From Gammaproteobacteria bacterium (GTDB taxonomy: Bacteria > Pseudomonadota > Gammaproteobacteria > Burkholderiales > Burkholderiaceae_C): a stretch of DNA of 35,526 bases. The translations under genes were made by a program, and so were the position numbers. Shown piece after piece: positions 18,661-27,740 of the stretch. Where the stretch lies: the NCBI GenBank assembly GCA_018820395.1, contig JAHJOG010000012.1, positions 1 through 35,526 on the forward strand, read 5' to 3'. The first letter of the stretch is position 1, and the number at the start of each line of letters is the position of its first letter. Under the pieces are notes generated by a model. That model searched no databases. It saw nothing but the letters and a program-made list of their open reading frames with translations, and was not told where the DNA came from.

Positions 18661-18677
18661 CACTTTGTGCCTAATTC

Positions 18678-19787
18678 TTAGCTTTTGACGCGCAGCGCAC
18701 GGGATTGCGCGTGCACCGCTGCGACCAGCGCTTCGACATGCTCCGGGGGCGTGAACTGGCTGATGCCGTGACCGAGGTTGAAGATGTGCGTTGGGCCAGG
18801 GGCCGAGGCGTCCATGTGCGGCGTACCGAAGCTTGCCAACACCTTGGCGACTTCCGATTCGATCTGCGCTGGCGGGGCGAACAGCACGTTCGGGTCGAGG
18901 TTGCCTTGCAGCGCCTTCCCGTTGGCGCCTTCGCCGACCTGGGCTCTTGCGCGTGCGAGATCGACCGTCCAATCGACGCCCAGCACTTCGCATTGGAGTG
19001 CTCGCATGTCGTCGAGCCAAATTCCGCCGCCCTTGGTGAAGACGATACGGGGAACCGGCTGCCCGTCGGCTCCGTTGCGCTTCAGCTGAGACAGCACGCG
19101 CTGCGTGTAGGCGAGGCTGAATGCCTGGAAAGCGCCATCGGCCAGCACGCCACCCCAGCTGTCGAAGACCATCACCGCCTGGGCGCCGGCGTCGATCTGG
19201 GCGTTGAGGTAGGCCGCGACGGCGTCGGCATTGACCTGAAGCAGTCGATGCATGAGGTCGGGGTGGCTGTACATCAGGGTCTTGACCTGCCGGTAGTCGC
19301 TTGACCCGCCGCCTTCGACCATGTAGCAGGCCAGCGTCCACGGGCTGCCCGAGAACCCGATGAGCGGCACTTTGCCCTGGAGCGCGCGGCGGATCGACGT
19401 CACGGCGTCGAACACATAGCGCAGCTTGTCCATGTCGGGCACTTCCAGCGCAAGGATGGAGGCTTCGTCGCGCGTGGTGCGCGCGAAGCGCGGCCCTTCG
19501 CCGGCCTCGAAGGACAAACCGAGCCCCATCGCATCCGGGACCGTCAGGATGTCCGAGAAGAGGATGGCGGCGTCGAGCGGAAAGCGCTCCAGCGGTTGCA
19601 GGGTGACTTCGGTGGCGTAGTCGACGTTGGTGGCCAAGCCCATGAAACTGCCGGCCCGGCTGCGCGTCGCGACATACTCGGGCAGGTAGCGTCCGGCCTG
19701 GCGCATCAGCCAGATCGGCGTGTGGTCGGTGGCCTGGCGCCAGCAGGCGCGCAGGAAAGAGTCATTCTTGAGCGGGGCGAAGGGCAT
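18678..19787 (-). CDS. hemE: Uroporphyrinogen decarboxylase
   Basis: 369-residue cytoplasmic enzyme of heme synthesis; removes four carboxyl groups from uroporphyrinogen III to give coproporphyrinogen III. The N-terminal signature [15 protein letters not shown] (residues 24-38) carries the substrate-binding Arg residues, followed by [15 protein letters not shown] with the catalytic Asp, and [19 protein letters not shown]; the C-terminal [15 protein letters not shown] is also typical. Length is normal for the family (about 355-370). The start lies 24 bases after the stop of the redoxin gene, so it may be the last gene of an alaX - dsbD - redoxin - hemE unit. Confidence 0.98.
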   Translation of the reverse strand: MPFAPLKNDSFLRACWRQATDHTPIWLMRQAGRYLPEYVATRSRAGSFMGLATNVDYATEVTLQPLERFPLDAAILFSDILTVPDAMGLGLSFEAGEGPRFARTTRDEASILALEVPDMDKLRYVFDAVTSIRRALQGKVPLIGFSGSPWTLACYMVEGGGSSDYRQVKTLMYSHPDLMHRLLQVNADAVAAYLNAQIDAGAQAVMVFDSWGGVLADGAFQAFSLAYTQRVLSQLKRNGADGQPVPRIVFTKGGGIWLDDMRALQCEVLGVDWTVDLARARAQVGEGANGKALQGNLDPNVLFAPPAQIESEVAKVLASFGTPHMDASAPGPTHIFNLGHGISQFTPPEHVEALVAAVHAQSRALRVKS

Positions 19788-19811
19788 CCCGCGATTGTGG
19801 CACCCGACGTA

Positions 19812-20507
19812 TCAGGTTTTGTATTTGACCGAGCAGCCGTAGGCCCGGGTGGCCGAGGCGCTGATGGCCTTGCCGGCGTAGACCTCGGCAAGCGCCTGGT
19901 TGACGTAGTTGGTTGCCGTCTTGATGTCGCTCACGCGGCTGGAGGCGATGCTGTCGATGCCGCCGGCATACACCAGCACGCCGCGTGGATCGATGATGAA
20001 CACGTGCGGCGTGGTGCGGGCTCCGTAGGCTTGGCCGATCACGCCGTCTTCGTCCATGAGCACGGCGGTCGGAGCGGCGGAGTGGTCTTTCATCCAGCCG
20101 TCGAGCGCCGTGGGCTTCAGGTAGTCAACCGACCCGCGTTCGGTCGAATTGACCGACAGCCACACTGTCCCCTGCGACGTTGCCGACTTCTGGGTGGCCG
20201 GCATGTTGCCGCTTTCGTAATGCTTGCGCACGAACGGGCAGCCCGGGTTGGTCCATTCGAGGACCACGAACTTGCCTGCGAAATCCGACAGCCGATGCTG
20301 CTTTCCGCTGGTGTCGACGGCGACGAAATCGGGCGCTTTCTGGCCGACCGCCGGGGCAGCCATGGCGTCGGCGTTCATGAGGAAGGTGGCGCCCAACGCC
20401 ACGGCGGCGGCCATCATGGCGCGGCGGGAGGCTCGGCTCAGCGCGGCGCGGGCATTGCGCGCGGCGCGGTAGGAGCGGGAGCTCGATTCGGAAGGGGTCG
20501 AAGGCAT
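19812..20507 (-). CDS. Exported thioredoxin-fold protein (redoxin/AhpC-TSA family)
   Basis: 231-residue protein with an N-terminal export signal (SRRAMMAAAVALGATFLMNADAMA, Sec or possibly Tat because of the twin Arg; cleavage near residue 50). The mature domain starts with VGQKAPDFVAVDTSGKQHRL. The active-site region is WTNPGCPFVRKHY with a single Cys90 instead of CxxC, and the cis-Pro loop TTPHVFIIDP is present. A second Cys at about 226 ends the protein (YGCSVKY). This is a family of single-Cys redoxins, perhaps peroxiredoxin-like, with the C-terminal Cys as resolving residue (inference). Located 96 bases after dsbD, so the DsbD homologue is the obvious electron donor. Confidence 0.88.
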   Translation of the reverse strand: MPSTPSESSSRSYRAARNARAALSRASRRAMMAAAVALGATFLMNADAMAAPAVGQKAPDFVAVDTSGKQHRLSDFAGKFVVLEWTNPGCPFVRKHYESGNMPATQKSATSQGTVWLSVNSTERGSVDYLKPTALDGWMKDHSAAPTAVLMDEDGVIGQAYGARTTPHVFIIDPRGVLVYAGGIDSIASSRVSDIKTATNYVNQALAEVYAGKAISASATRAYGCSVKYKT

Positions 20508-20603
20508 GGTCTTGGTGAAGTGTCTCGGTCGCAAATTTTCAACAACGGCGACAGCTTAGGACGGTTTTTTCAGGTGCGTGTGACAACCCGTAGAGCATCG
20601 GGG

Positions 20604-22799
20604 TCATAGGGCAGCCAGTGCTGCATGGACCTCATCCGTGCTGAGGATTTCGCTCAGCACCACTGGCGCCTTTCCGGGTGCCTGCAGCACATAGACCGGC
20701 ACGCCGCTGCGGCCCAGGGCCGTGAGCGCGGCGGTGATGGCCGGGTCGCGGCGCGTCCAGTCGGCGCGCAGGGTCACGACCTTGCGAGCGTCGAGCGCCT
20801 GCAGCACCGATGGATCGGCCAGGGCATTGCGCTTGTTGAACTGGCAGGTGACGCACCAGGCGGCCGTGTAGTCGATGAAAACGGGGCGCCCGGCCGATAC
20901 CCACTGCTCGGCGGCCGCAGCGGTCCAGGGTTGCCAGCGGTCGCCGGCCTTGGCCACGGTGGCCTCGATCGGCCGCACGACGTTGCCGCCGATGGCGCTC
21001 GCCAGTGCGACGGTGGCGGCGACGGCCAGCGCCGCCATGGTCCAGCGCGTCTTGCCGCGCAGCGTCAACGACCAGACGATCGCCGCCAGCCCCACGAGCA
21101 GGCCGAGCAGGGCGCCCGCGCCGTCGATGCCGCTCTGCTGGCCCAGCACCCAGACCAGCCAGGCGACGGTGGCGAACATCGGAAACGCCAGCAGCCGGCG
21201 CAGCGTGTTCATCCAGGGACCGGGCTTGGGCAGCAACCGGGCGACGGCCGGCACGAAGCCGGCGACCAGATAAGGCAACGCCAGGCCGAACCCGAGCACC
21301 GCGAACAACAGCAGTGCCTGGGCGGCGGGCAAGCCGATCGCGAGGCCCAGCGAGACGCCCATGAATGGCGCGGTGCACGGCGAGGCGATCACGACGGCCA
21401 GCACGCCGGCGAGGAAATCGTTGACCACCGGATGCCGCACCTGCGCACCGCGAACCGACGATGGCGCCAGGTTGCCGAACTCGAACACCCCGGAGAGATT
21501 CAGGCCGATCAGGGTGAACAGACCGGCCAGCATGGCCACCACCCACGGGGACTGCAGCTGAAACCCCCAGCCCAGTTGAGCGCCCGCAGCGCGCAGCCCC
21601 AGCATCACGCCGCCCAGTGCCAGTAACGACAGCACCACCCCGGCGGAGTAGGCGAGCGCAGCCCTGCGGTGGCCCCGGCGGTCGTCCGCGCGACGGGTAA
21701 AGCCCAGGACCTTGATCGCGAGGATCGGGAACACGCATGGCATCAGATTGAGCAGCAGGCCGCCGAGCAAGGCGCCGAGCAGGGCGGCAGCGAAAGTGCG
21801 GGACGGCGCGGGCGCGATCGAAGCGCTCGGGTTGGCGCTGGTGTTGGCCGCCAGCGCGGCCTGCAGCGCCGGGGAGACCTGTGCGCGGGGAGGCGTGGCG
21901 GGCCACTCGCCGGTCACCGGGGCTTCGGCGCGCCATGCGAAAGGCTGCCCGCCGTTGCGTTCAGCCGCGCCGAGCGCGACGACCAGCGGCATCGTCCGCG
22001 GACTGGCGCTGCGCTGATCGGCGAGCGGCACGGTGGCCGTCCAGGTATTTCCTTGCCACGATTGGGTCCAGTCCTTGCCCAGCACGGCCGCGGTGCGGAT
22101 GACTTCGCCGGTTTCGGGGAAGAGTTCGAGCGTCTTGCCTCGCGCAGCGTCCGGCAGGCCTTCGACGCTGATGCGCAGCGACTGGCCGTCGATGGCGACC
22201 GAGCCGGGCTGCGCGAGTTCGACCGGGCGTGCGGCCCAGGCCGAGTCGAAAGCGTCCTTGTGGCCGGCGGTCGAACTGCTGACGGGCAGCTTCAGCAGGA
22301 ATTCGCCGTCTTCCGGAATGCATTCGAGCCGGCACACCAGCCACGAAGCCTTGAGCTTCACGTCGAGCGTGGCGACGCCGGTGAGTGGCGCGTCGGGCTT
22401 GAAATCGGGCGCCACCGTGAGCGGTACGGGAAGCAGCACGGTGCCCTCGTAGCCGTAGTTGGCCAGGTTGCCGATGGGGATCTTGCGCGGCACCGGCCAC
22501 GCGATGTCGCCGTTGGACACGCCCGGCGGGAGTGTCCACGAAAGCTCGGTCGGCAGCCCCGAGTCGCCCGAGTTCTTCCAGTAGGTGTGCCACTCCGGTT
22601 GGTGCGTCAATTGCAGGCCGACCCACACCGTGGCGCCGGGCGAGATGCCCTGTGGCGCATCGGCGATCAACTCGGCCCGCACGTGCGGCGTGGTGACGGT
22701 GGCACCGGCCTTGGGCGCAAGCTGCGCAGCCGCCGGCAAGCCCACTGCCAGCGATGCGATCCAGAACGCGGCGACGAGGCGTGCGAGGGAGAAGTTCAT
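20604..22799 (-). CDS. Protein-disulfide reductase, DsbD/ScsB family
   Basis: 731-residue inner-membrane protein that carries electrons from cytoplasmic thioredoxin to periplasmic thiol proteins. Signal peptide (about residues 1-26), an N-terminal periplasmic domain of the ScsB-like type (HPEWHTYWKNSGDSGLP-like region: QPEWHTYWKNSGDSGLPTEL), a central set of about eight membrane segments including MPCVFPILAIKVLGF and IASPCTAPFMG (the two key Cys), and a C-terminal thioredoxin domain with WCVTC (Cys649 and Cys652). The N-terminal domain and size fit ScsB/DipZ-like members better than classical E. coli DsbD (565 residues). It is followed by the redoxin gene, its likely partner. Start ATG 22799 gives the signal peptide at the N-terminus. 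Confidence 0.92.
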   Translation of the reverse strand: MNFSLARLVAAFWIASLAVGLPAAAQLAPKAGATVTTPHVRAELIADAPQGISPGATVWVGLQLTHQPEWHTYWKNSGDSGLPTELSWTLPPGVSNGDIAWPVPRKIPIGNLANYGYEGTVLLPVPLTVAPDFKPDAPLTGVATLDVKLKASWLVCRLECIPEDGEFLLKLPVSSSTAGHKDAFDSAWAARPVELAQPGSVAIDGQSLRISVEGLPDAARGKTLELFPETGEVIRTAAVLGKDWTQSWQGNTWTATVPLADQRSASPRTMPLVVALGAAERNGGQPFAWRAEAPVTGEWPATPPRAQVSPALQAALAANTSANPSASIAPAPSRTFAAALLGALLGGLLLNLMPCVFPILAIKVLGFTRRADDRRGHRRAALAYSAGVVLSLLALGGVMLGLRAAGAQLGWGFQLQSPWVVAMLAGLFTLIGLNLSGVFEFGNLAPSSVRGAQVRHPVVNDFLAGVLAVVIASPCTAPFMGVSLGLAIGLPAAQALLLFAVLGFGLALPYLVAGFVPAVARLLPKPGPWMNTLRRLLAFPMFATVAWLVWVLGQQSGIDGAGALLGLLVGLAAIVWSLTLRGKTRWTMAALAVAATVALASAIGGNVVRPIEATVAKAGDRWQPWTAAAAEQWVSAGRPVFIDYTAAWCVTCQFNKRNALADPSVLQALDARKVVTLRADWTRRDPAITAALTALGRSGVPVYVLQAPGKAPVVLSEILSTDEVHAALAAL

Positions 22800-22842
22800 G
22801 CCGCTCGGTCGGACCGACCGCATCGGCCGAAGTTCCGTCCGC

Positions 22843-23586
22843 TCATGAAGGCCACCCGAGCACCACGCGGCGGGAATTGGCGCTCTTCTTCTCGATCTTG
22901 GTGACGATCACGTCGCCGATCTCTCGCGTGTTGGCCACGTGCGTGCCGCCGCAGGGCTGGAAGTCGATGGCCCCGGCATCGCCGATCCGGATGGTGCGCA
23001 CCGTGCCCGTGCCGCGCGGCGGCTGGACGCTCATGCTCTTGACCAAGGCCGGCTCGGCGTCGAGTTCGGCGTCGGTGATGGCGCCGACGGTCAGTGGATG
23101 TGCGGCGCGGATCAGTTCCGCCAGTCCGGCGGTGAGCGCCTCCTTGTCCAGCGGCTCGGTCATGTGGAAGTCGAGCCGCGCATAGTCGGGGGTGATCGAG
23201 CAACCGTTGACCGGGTGCGGCACCAGATGGCAAAGCAGGTGGGTGGCGGTATGAAAGCGCATCAGCCGGTGGCGCCGGTCCCAGTCGATGCGGGCGGTGA
23301 CCCGCTCACCCGGCTTCAGCGCCGCGAGCAGGTCGCCCTGGTCGGCCGCGGGCACGTGGACGATGTCCTGCGTGGGCCGGCCTTCCGGGTCCTTGTCCTT
23401 GCGGGTGTCGGCGATCGCCAGTTCGCGGCCGTCGCCCAGGCGCAGCCAGCCGTTATCGCCGGCCTGGCCCCCGCCGAGCGGGTAGAACACGGTGCGGTCG
23501 AGCACGACGCCCGCGTCGCTGGCCCGCACCACGACGGCTTCGCATTCGCGCAGATAGGCATTCGCGCGGAACAGGTCTTGAGTCAT
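22843..23586 (-). CDS. alaX: Alanyl-tRNA editing protein AlaX
   Basis: 247-residue free-standing editing domain that hydrolyses mischarged Ser-tRNA(Ala) (and Gly) in the cytoplasm. It resembles the editing domain of AlaRS: TVFYPLGGGQAGDNG near the N-terminus, the zinc ligands HTATHLL (His-x3-His) and CGGTHVANTREIG (Cys and His). Length fits the larger AlaX type. Start is ATG 23586 or the adjacent in-frame ATG 23589; no strong ribosome site separates them. It is divergent from the dehydrogenase gene, and dsbD follows after 43 bases on the same strand. Confidence 0.93.
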   Translation of the reverse strand: MTQDLFRANAYLRECEAVVVRASDAGVVLDRTVFYPLGGGQAGDNGWLRLGDGRELAIADTRKDKDPEGRPTQDIVHVPAADQGDLLAALKPGERVTARIDWDRRHRLMRFHTATHLLCHLVPHPVNGCSITPDYARLDFHMTEPLDKEALTAGLAELIRAAHPLTVGAITDAELDAEPALVKSMSVQPPRGTGTVRTIRIGDAGAIDFQPCGGTHVANTREIGDVIVTKIEKKSANSRRVVLGWPS

Positions 23587-23723
23587 CATGGGATGGTAGC
23601 GGCATGCCTTGCCAAGGCGCGCCCACGAGCGGACGCGCTCACTGCCGACAGCCAGTCGCCCTGGCGCCGGCATCATCTCTCATCGACCTTCCGATCGCCT
23701 GATCGCCCACCGAGACTGAACAC

Positions 23724-25100
23724 ATGACGATGACTTTCCAACGCCGCACCCGCCGCCTTCACCGCCACAGTTTGTCGCGCCTCGCGCCACTGGCCGTCGC
23801 GGTGCTGCTCGCCGCCTGCAGCGAGCCCGCCGTTTTGCCGCCCCAGGCCGCGACCGGCGCGTCGCCCAAACTGCCGGCGCCCGAGAAAAGCCTGCTGCCG
23901 ACCGTGAACATCGCCAAGGCGACGGGGTGGACCTCGTCCGCCGGCCCCACCGCGCCCAGCGGCTTCACGGTGACCGCGTTTGCGCGCGATCTCGACCATC
24001 CACGGTGGGTCTATACGCTGCCCAATGGCGATGTCCTGGCCGTCGAAAGCAACAAGCCGCCCAAGCCGGAAGGCTCGAAAGACGGCGGCGACGGCGTCTT
24101 CGCCTGGGTGAAGCAGAAGGCGATGGGCCTGGTGATGAAGCGCGCTGGCGCCGGCGTGCCGAGCGCCAACCGGATCACCCTGCTGCGCGACGCCGATGGT
24201 GACGGCGTTGCCGAGGTGCGGCAAGTGTTCATGCAGAACCTGATGTCGCCCTTCGGCGTCGTGCTGGTGGGTAAGGAGCTCTACATCGCCAATGCCGATG
24301 CGCTGGTGAAGGTCCCCTACGAAGAAGGACAGACATCCATCACCGCCGCGCCGACCCGAGTGACCGATCTCCCCGCCGGCATCAATCACCACTGGACCAA
24401 GAACGTGATCGCGAGCCGTGACGGCAGCAAGCTCTACGTCACCGTCGGCTCCAACAGCAATGTCGGCGAGAACGGACTGGCGGCTGAAGAGGGGCGCGCG
24501 GCGATCTGGGAGGTCGATCCGAAGACCGGCGCCAAGCGCCTGTTCGCCACCGGGCTGCGCAATCCCAACGGCATGGGTTGGGAGCCCACGACCAACACGC
24601 TCTGGACGGTCGCGAACGAGCGCGACGAACTCGGCAACGACCTGGTCCCCGACTACCTCACGTCGGTTAAGGACGGCGCTTTCTACGGCTGGCCGTGGAG
24701 CTACTACGGCGCGAACGTTGATGTGCGCGTGAAGCCGCCGCGCCCCGACATGGTGGCGAAGGCGGTGGCGCCCGACTACGCGCTCGGCTCGCACGTGGCC
24801 GCGCTCGGCCTGGCGTTCTCGGACGCGCGCGGCATGCCGCCGCAATTCGCCAGTGGCGCCTTCATCGGCGAGCACGGCTCGTGGAACCGCAAGCCGCTCT
24901 CGGGCTACAAGGTGGTGTTCGTGCCGTTTGCCAACGGCCGCCCAGCCGGCGAGCCGGTCGATTTCCTCACCGGCTTCCTGACCGACGACGAAAAGGCGCA
25001 AGGAAGGCCCGTGGGCGTGGCGCTCGACAAGCGCGGCGCGCTGCTGGTCGCCGACGACGTCGGTAACGCCGTTTGGCGTGTGAGTTGGACCAACCGCTGA
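23724..25100 (+). CDS. PQQ-type sugar/sorbosone dehydrogenase lipoprotein
   Basis: 458-residue exported lipoprotein. The N-terminus is basic (RRTRRLHRH), followed by a hydrophobic core and the lipobox LAAC with Cys32. The rest is a six-bladed beta-propeller of the soluble glucose/L-sorbosone dehydrogenase family: [76 protein letters not shown] and a C-terminal [16 protein letters not shown]. The [10 protein letters not shown] and [12 protein letters not shown] motifs are typical of PQQ-dependent members. Probable substrate is an aldose or sorbosone in the periplasm, electrons to the respiratory chain; the true substrate is unknown. Start ATG 23724 or 23730. No PQQ synthesis genes are in the window. 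Confidence 0.88.
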   Translation: MTMTFQRRTRRLHRHSLSRLAPLAVAVLLAACSEPAVLPPQAATGASPKLPAPEKSLLPTVNIAKATGWTSSAGPTAPSGFTVTAFARDLDHPRWVYTLPNGDVLAVESNKPPKPEGSKDGGDGVFAWVKQKAMGLVMKRAGAGVPSANRITLLRDADGDGVAEVRQVFMQNLMSPFGVVLVGKELYIANADALVKVPYEEGQTSITAAPTRVTDLPAGINHHWTKNVIASRDGSKLYVTVGSNSNVGENGLAAEEGRAAIWEVDPKTGAKRLFATGLRNPNGMGWEPTTNTLWTVANERDELGNDLVPDYLTSVKDGAFYGWPWSYYGANVDVRVKPPRPDMVAKAVAPDYALGSHVAALGLAFSDARGMPPQFASGAFIGEHGSWNRKPLSGYKVVFVPFANGRPAGEPVDFLTGFLTDDEKAQGRPVGVALDKRGALLVADDVGNAVWRVSWTNR

Positions 25101-25112
25101 TTCCAGCTCGCT

Positions 25113-25140
25113 GATCGCCTGTCAGCGGCGACCGGCGATC
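25113..25140. terminator. Inverted repeat between convergent genes
   Basis: GATCGCC (25113-25119) and GGCGATC (25134-25140) are perfect 7-base arms in the 67-base gap between the dehydrogenase and the LacI gene. An overlapping alternative pairing (CGCTGA/TCAGCG) exists. No T tract, so termination is only suggested by position. Confidence 0.35.
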
Positions 25141-25167
25141 GAGCCCGTCGACCGCCCCGCGGCGAGT

Positions 25168-26190
25168 TCAGCGCGCCGACGACTCACGTGGAACGAGCTG
25201 CGCTGGCGGGCCCGATACGCTTTGCAGTTCGGTCTCTCCTCGCAGGTGATCGAACAGCAGGTCGATGGCCTGGTGGGCGATCTGGTCCAGGTGCAGGTCC
25301 ACCGCCGTCAACGGCGGCACGCAGGTGCGCGCCCGGACCCCGTCGTAGCGCGTCGTGACCTTCACGTCCTGCGGTATGCGGCGGCCGGAGGCCACGATCG
25401 CCCGGACGGCGCCGGCCGCGAACGCGTCGACCGGAATGCAGAAGGCATCGATGTCGGGATGCTGTGCCAGCAACGCCTGCGCTGCTCTCAGGCCGCCTTC
25501 TTCGCCCTGGTTCTCGTCGAGTGCTTCGATGATGGGTGGCTGGCCCCGGCTTTCAACCCACTGCGTGTACGCGGACCGCGCTTCCGAATAGGAGTTGCGT
25601 TGAGAGGCGCCCAGGATCATCGCCACCTTGCGGCAGTCCTGGGCCTGCAGATGTTCGAGCAGAAGTCGGGTGGTCTGCGCCGAGTGGATGTCGACGTAGG
25701 GAACCGTGGTCGACGCGCCGCCGGGCTTGCCGATGGCCACCACGGGCAGTCCGCGCTTCAAGAGGTAGTCCACGTTCGGATCGTTGGCCGTGGGCTCGAT
25801 GACCAGGGCGCCGTCCACGTCGAGCAATTCGAGCGGCACCGCGCCGGATTCCATGGGCGGGACGAGCACGAGCGCCAGATTGCGATCCAGCGCCGCCGCC
25901 GCGGCCACCGCGGCGATCTCCATCAGGAACCCCAGCCGCGACGGGCCACCGGCCACCGCGAAGGGCATGGACGACAGCAGCACGATCATGTGCGCTTCGC
26001 CGGTGCGCAGCCGCTGGGCGTGCCGGTTGGGGCGGTAGCCGAGCTTGAGCGCCACCTTGGCGACCCGGGCGCGGGTGCGCAGATCCACCTGGCCCCGATC
26101 GTTGAGCGCGTGCGAGACCGTGGTCGGGGAAACGCCCGCCTCCTTCGCCACGTCCTTGATCGTGACGCGGCGCGTCGATTCGGGCTTCAT
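25168..26190 (-). CDS. LacI-family transcriptional repressor
   Basis: 340-residue regulator. The N-terminal HTH (VTIKDVAKEAGVSPTTVSHALN, residues about 8-29, in two parts) and hinge helix (LKLGYRPNRHAQRLRTG) are typical, followed by a periplasmic-binding-protein-like effector domain (GALVIEPTAND, AMILGASQRNSYSEAR, TAVDLHLDQIAHQAIDLL). ATG at 26190 places the HTH right at the start. It is divergent from the permease gene with two copies of a 16-base palindrome between them, so it probably represses the catabolic island and itself until an effector, likely the transported compound or a product, binds. Effector class cannot be read from sequence. Confidence 0.93.
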   Translation of the reverse strand: MKPESTRRVTIKDVAKEAGVSPTTVSHALNDRGQVDLRTRARVAKVALKLGYRPNRHAQRLRTGEAHMIVLLSSMPFAVAGGPSRLGFLMEIAAVAAAAALDRNLALVLVPPMESGAVPLELLDVDGALVIEPTANDPNVDYLLKRGLPVVAIGKPGGASTTVPYVDIHSAQTTRLLLEHLQAQDCRKVAMILGASQRNSYSEARSAYTQWVESRGQPPIIEALDENQGEEGGLRAAQALLAQHPDIDAFCIPVDAFAAGAVRAIVASGRRIPQDVKVTTRYDGVRARTCVPPLTAVDLHLDQIAHQAIDLLFDHLRGETELQSVSGPPAQLVPRESSAR

Positions 26191-26226
26191 GGCGGTTGAC
26201 CTTGTCGAAAAGTGCTGTTCAAATCG

Positions 26227-26242
26227 CCCAAATCGTTTTGGG
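26227..26242. promoter_or_regulatory. LacI-family operator O1
   Basis: CCCAAATCGTTTTGGG, a palindrome with central CpG and one symmetric mismatch, as usual for LacI-family operators. It lies 37 bases upstream of the LacI gene start and is identical to the second copy 71 bases away. Confidence 0.8.
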
Positions 26243-26297
26243 GACGTTCTCTCTGAAATGTACTTCACCCGCTTCGGCGGCTTTTTCTGACCTGCTG

Positions 26298-26313
26298 CCC
26301 AAATCGTTTTGGG
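26298..26313. promoter_or_regulatory. LacI-family operator O2
   Basis: Second identical copy of CCCAAATCGTTTTGGG, 23 bases before the permease ATG. Binding here would block the permease transcript start or early elongation. The 71-base centre spacing is about 6.8 helical turns, compatible with looping between the two sites. Confidence 0.8.
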
Positions 26314-26336
26314 CGCCGAGACCGAAGGATTCGATC

Positions 26337-27704
26337 ATGGACCGTGCTTCCGCCATTCCCGCCGTCGATACGGTGCTGCCCGTCGGGCAGTTGCTCGTCT
26401 TCGGCCTGCAACATGTGCTCGTGATGGCCGCGGTGCCGATCACGTCCGTCTTTCTCGTGGCCAAGGCGCTCGGCCTGTCGCCTGCGCTCACGATCAACCT
26501 GATCAGCGCCACCTTTCTGCTGTGCGGGATCGGGACGCTGCTGCAGTCGTTCGGACCGTGGAAGTTCGGCGCACGCCTGCCTTTCGTGATGGTGCCGGGT
26601 GGCGCGCCGATCGTGATGTTCCTGACGATCGCGCAGCAGACCGATCTGCAGACCGCCTCGGGCGCGGTGATCCTCACGGCGCTCTTCTATTTCCTGGTGC
26701 TGCCGATCTTCGCGCGCTGCCTCAAGTACTTTCCGAAGATCGTGATCGGCACGCTGTTGCTGCTGGTGTCGATCAACCTGGTCAAGGTCTACGGCGGCAT
26801 CATCGCCGGCCGTGCGGGGACGCCCGGCTTCGCCGACCCGGCGAACATCGGCCTCGCGCTGGCGACGATCGGCTTCACGGTGCTCTTCGCGCGTCTTTTC
26901 AAAGGCATGCTGGGCCAGCTGGCGGTGCTGCTCGGTCTGCTGGCCGGCGCGCTGATTGCGGGTCTGTTCGGGATGATGCATCTGGACGCGGTGGCCACGG
27001 GGCCGTTCTGGAGCGCACCGACGCTGTTGCCTTTCGGCATGCCGCACTTCGACGTCGTCGCGGCGGTCCCGCTGCTGATCTTCAGCGTGATCTCGATGGT
27101 CGAGGCCACCGGCCAGACCGTGGCGGTGGCCGAGGTGGTCGGCAGGCCGATCGACCCGCGCGACGTGGTGCCGCGCACGATTCGCGGTGATGCGCTGATC
27201 TCGCTCCTCGGCGGCTTCTTCGGCACGTCGATGATCATCACGAGCGGCGAGAACATCGGCATCGTCCGGGCGACCAACGTGCGCACGCGCTACGTGACCG
27301 CCACCGCGGGCGCAATCCTGATTCTGATCGCGCTCTTCGCGCCGCTCGGCCGCCTGGCGAACGCGATTCCGTCGGCGGTGGTCGGCGGCACGGCCATGGT
27401 CGTCTTCGCGATCATCGGCACGATGGGCATCGACATCCTGCGCAAGGTCGACCTGCACGAGCGCTCGAACATGTTCATCCTCGCCGGCGCGCTGACCATG
27501 GGGCTGCTGCCGATCCTGGTTCCGGGCCTGTACAGCAAGTTTCCGCAGACGCTGCAACTCGTCCTGGGCAACGGCCTGGCGATGGGCGCCCTGACCGCGG
27601 TGCTGCTCAACCTGATGTTCCATCACTTCGGCAACTCGTCGGCACCGCGGGTTGCCGCCGCGCCGGAGTCCGAGACGCCGCGTCCGAACGCCTTGCCGCA
27701 GTGA
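26337..27704 (+). CDS. NCS2-family nucleobase/purine-type permease
   Basis: 455-residue polytopic transporter of the nucleobase-ascorbate (xanthine/uracil) symporter family. N-terminal segment LLVFGLQHVLVMAAVP contains the QH motif of the first helix; MVPGGAPIVMF and the region around SMVEATGQTVAVAEV match the substrate-site helices 3 and 8 (Glu in place of the purine-binding acidic residue), and TSGENIGIVRATNV matches the conserved helix 10 (usually Glu/Gln-Asn). About 12-14 hydrophobic segments. Import of a purine, pyrimidine or similar N-heterocycle by proton symport is expected. ATG 26337 has an AAGGA site seven bases before it. It is the first gene behind the operators; the amidohydrolase follows after 36 bases. 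Confidence 0.9.
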   Translation: MDRASAIPAVDTVLPVGQLLVFGLQHVLVMAAVPITSVFLVAKALGLSPALTINLISATFLLCGIGTLLQSFGPWKFGARLPFVMVPGGAPIVMFLTIAQQTDLQTASGAVILTALFYFLVLPIFARCLKYFPKIVIGTLLLLVSINLVKVYGGIIAGRAGTPGFADPANIGLALATIGFTVLFARLFKGMLGQLAVLLGLLAGALIAGLFGMMHLDAVATGPFWSAPTLLPFGMPHFDVVAAVPLLIFSVISMVEATGQTVAVAEVVGRPIDPRDVVPRTIRGDALISLLGGFFGTSMIITSGENIGIVRATNVRTRYVTATAGAILILIALFAPLGRLANAIPSAVVGGTAMVVFAIIGTMGIDILRKVDLHERSNMFILAGALTMGLLPILVPGLYSKFPQTLQLVLGNGLAMGALTAVLLNLMFHHFGNSSAPRVAAAPESETPRPNALPQ

Positions 27705-27740
27705 CGGCCCACCGACTCCATTCTTTTTCGCAGACTCTCC

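Larger units (their letters stand above)
18264..18677. other. AT-rich non-coding spacer between hemE and priA
   Basis: No convincing gene on either strand. The base composition is clearly more AT-rich than the surroundings. It holds two DnaA-box-like sequences (18359 and 18546), an inverted pair TTGTTGAT (18370-18377) / ATCAACAA (18465-18472), a perfect 6-base inverted repeat (18480-18500) and a long hairpin behind hemE (18618-18660). As priA reads leftward from 18263, this is its promoter region, and probably also the end of the hemE transcript. Confidence 0.7.

Noticed and set aside
18264..18677. Chromosomal replication origin (oriC)
   Set aside because: Only two DnaA-box-like sites, no clustered boxes or clear AT-rich melting repeats, and no dnaA/dnaN/rpmH neighbours. 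A regulatory site fits better.
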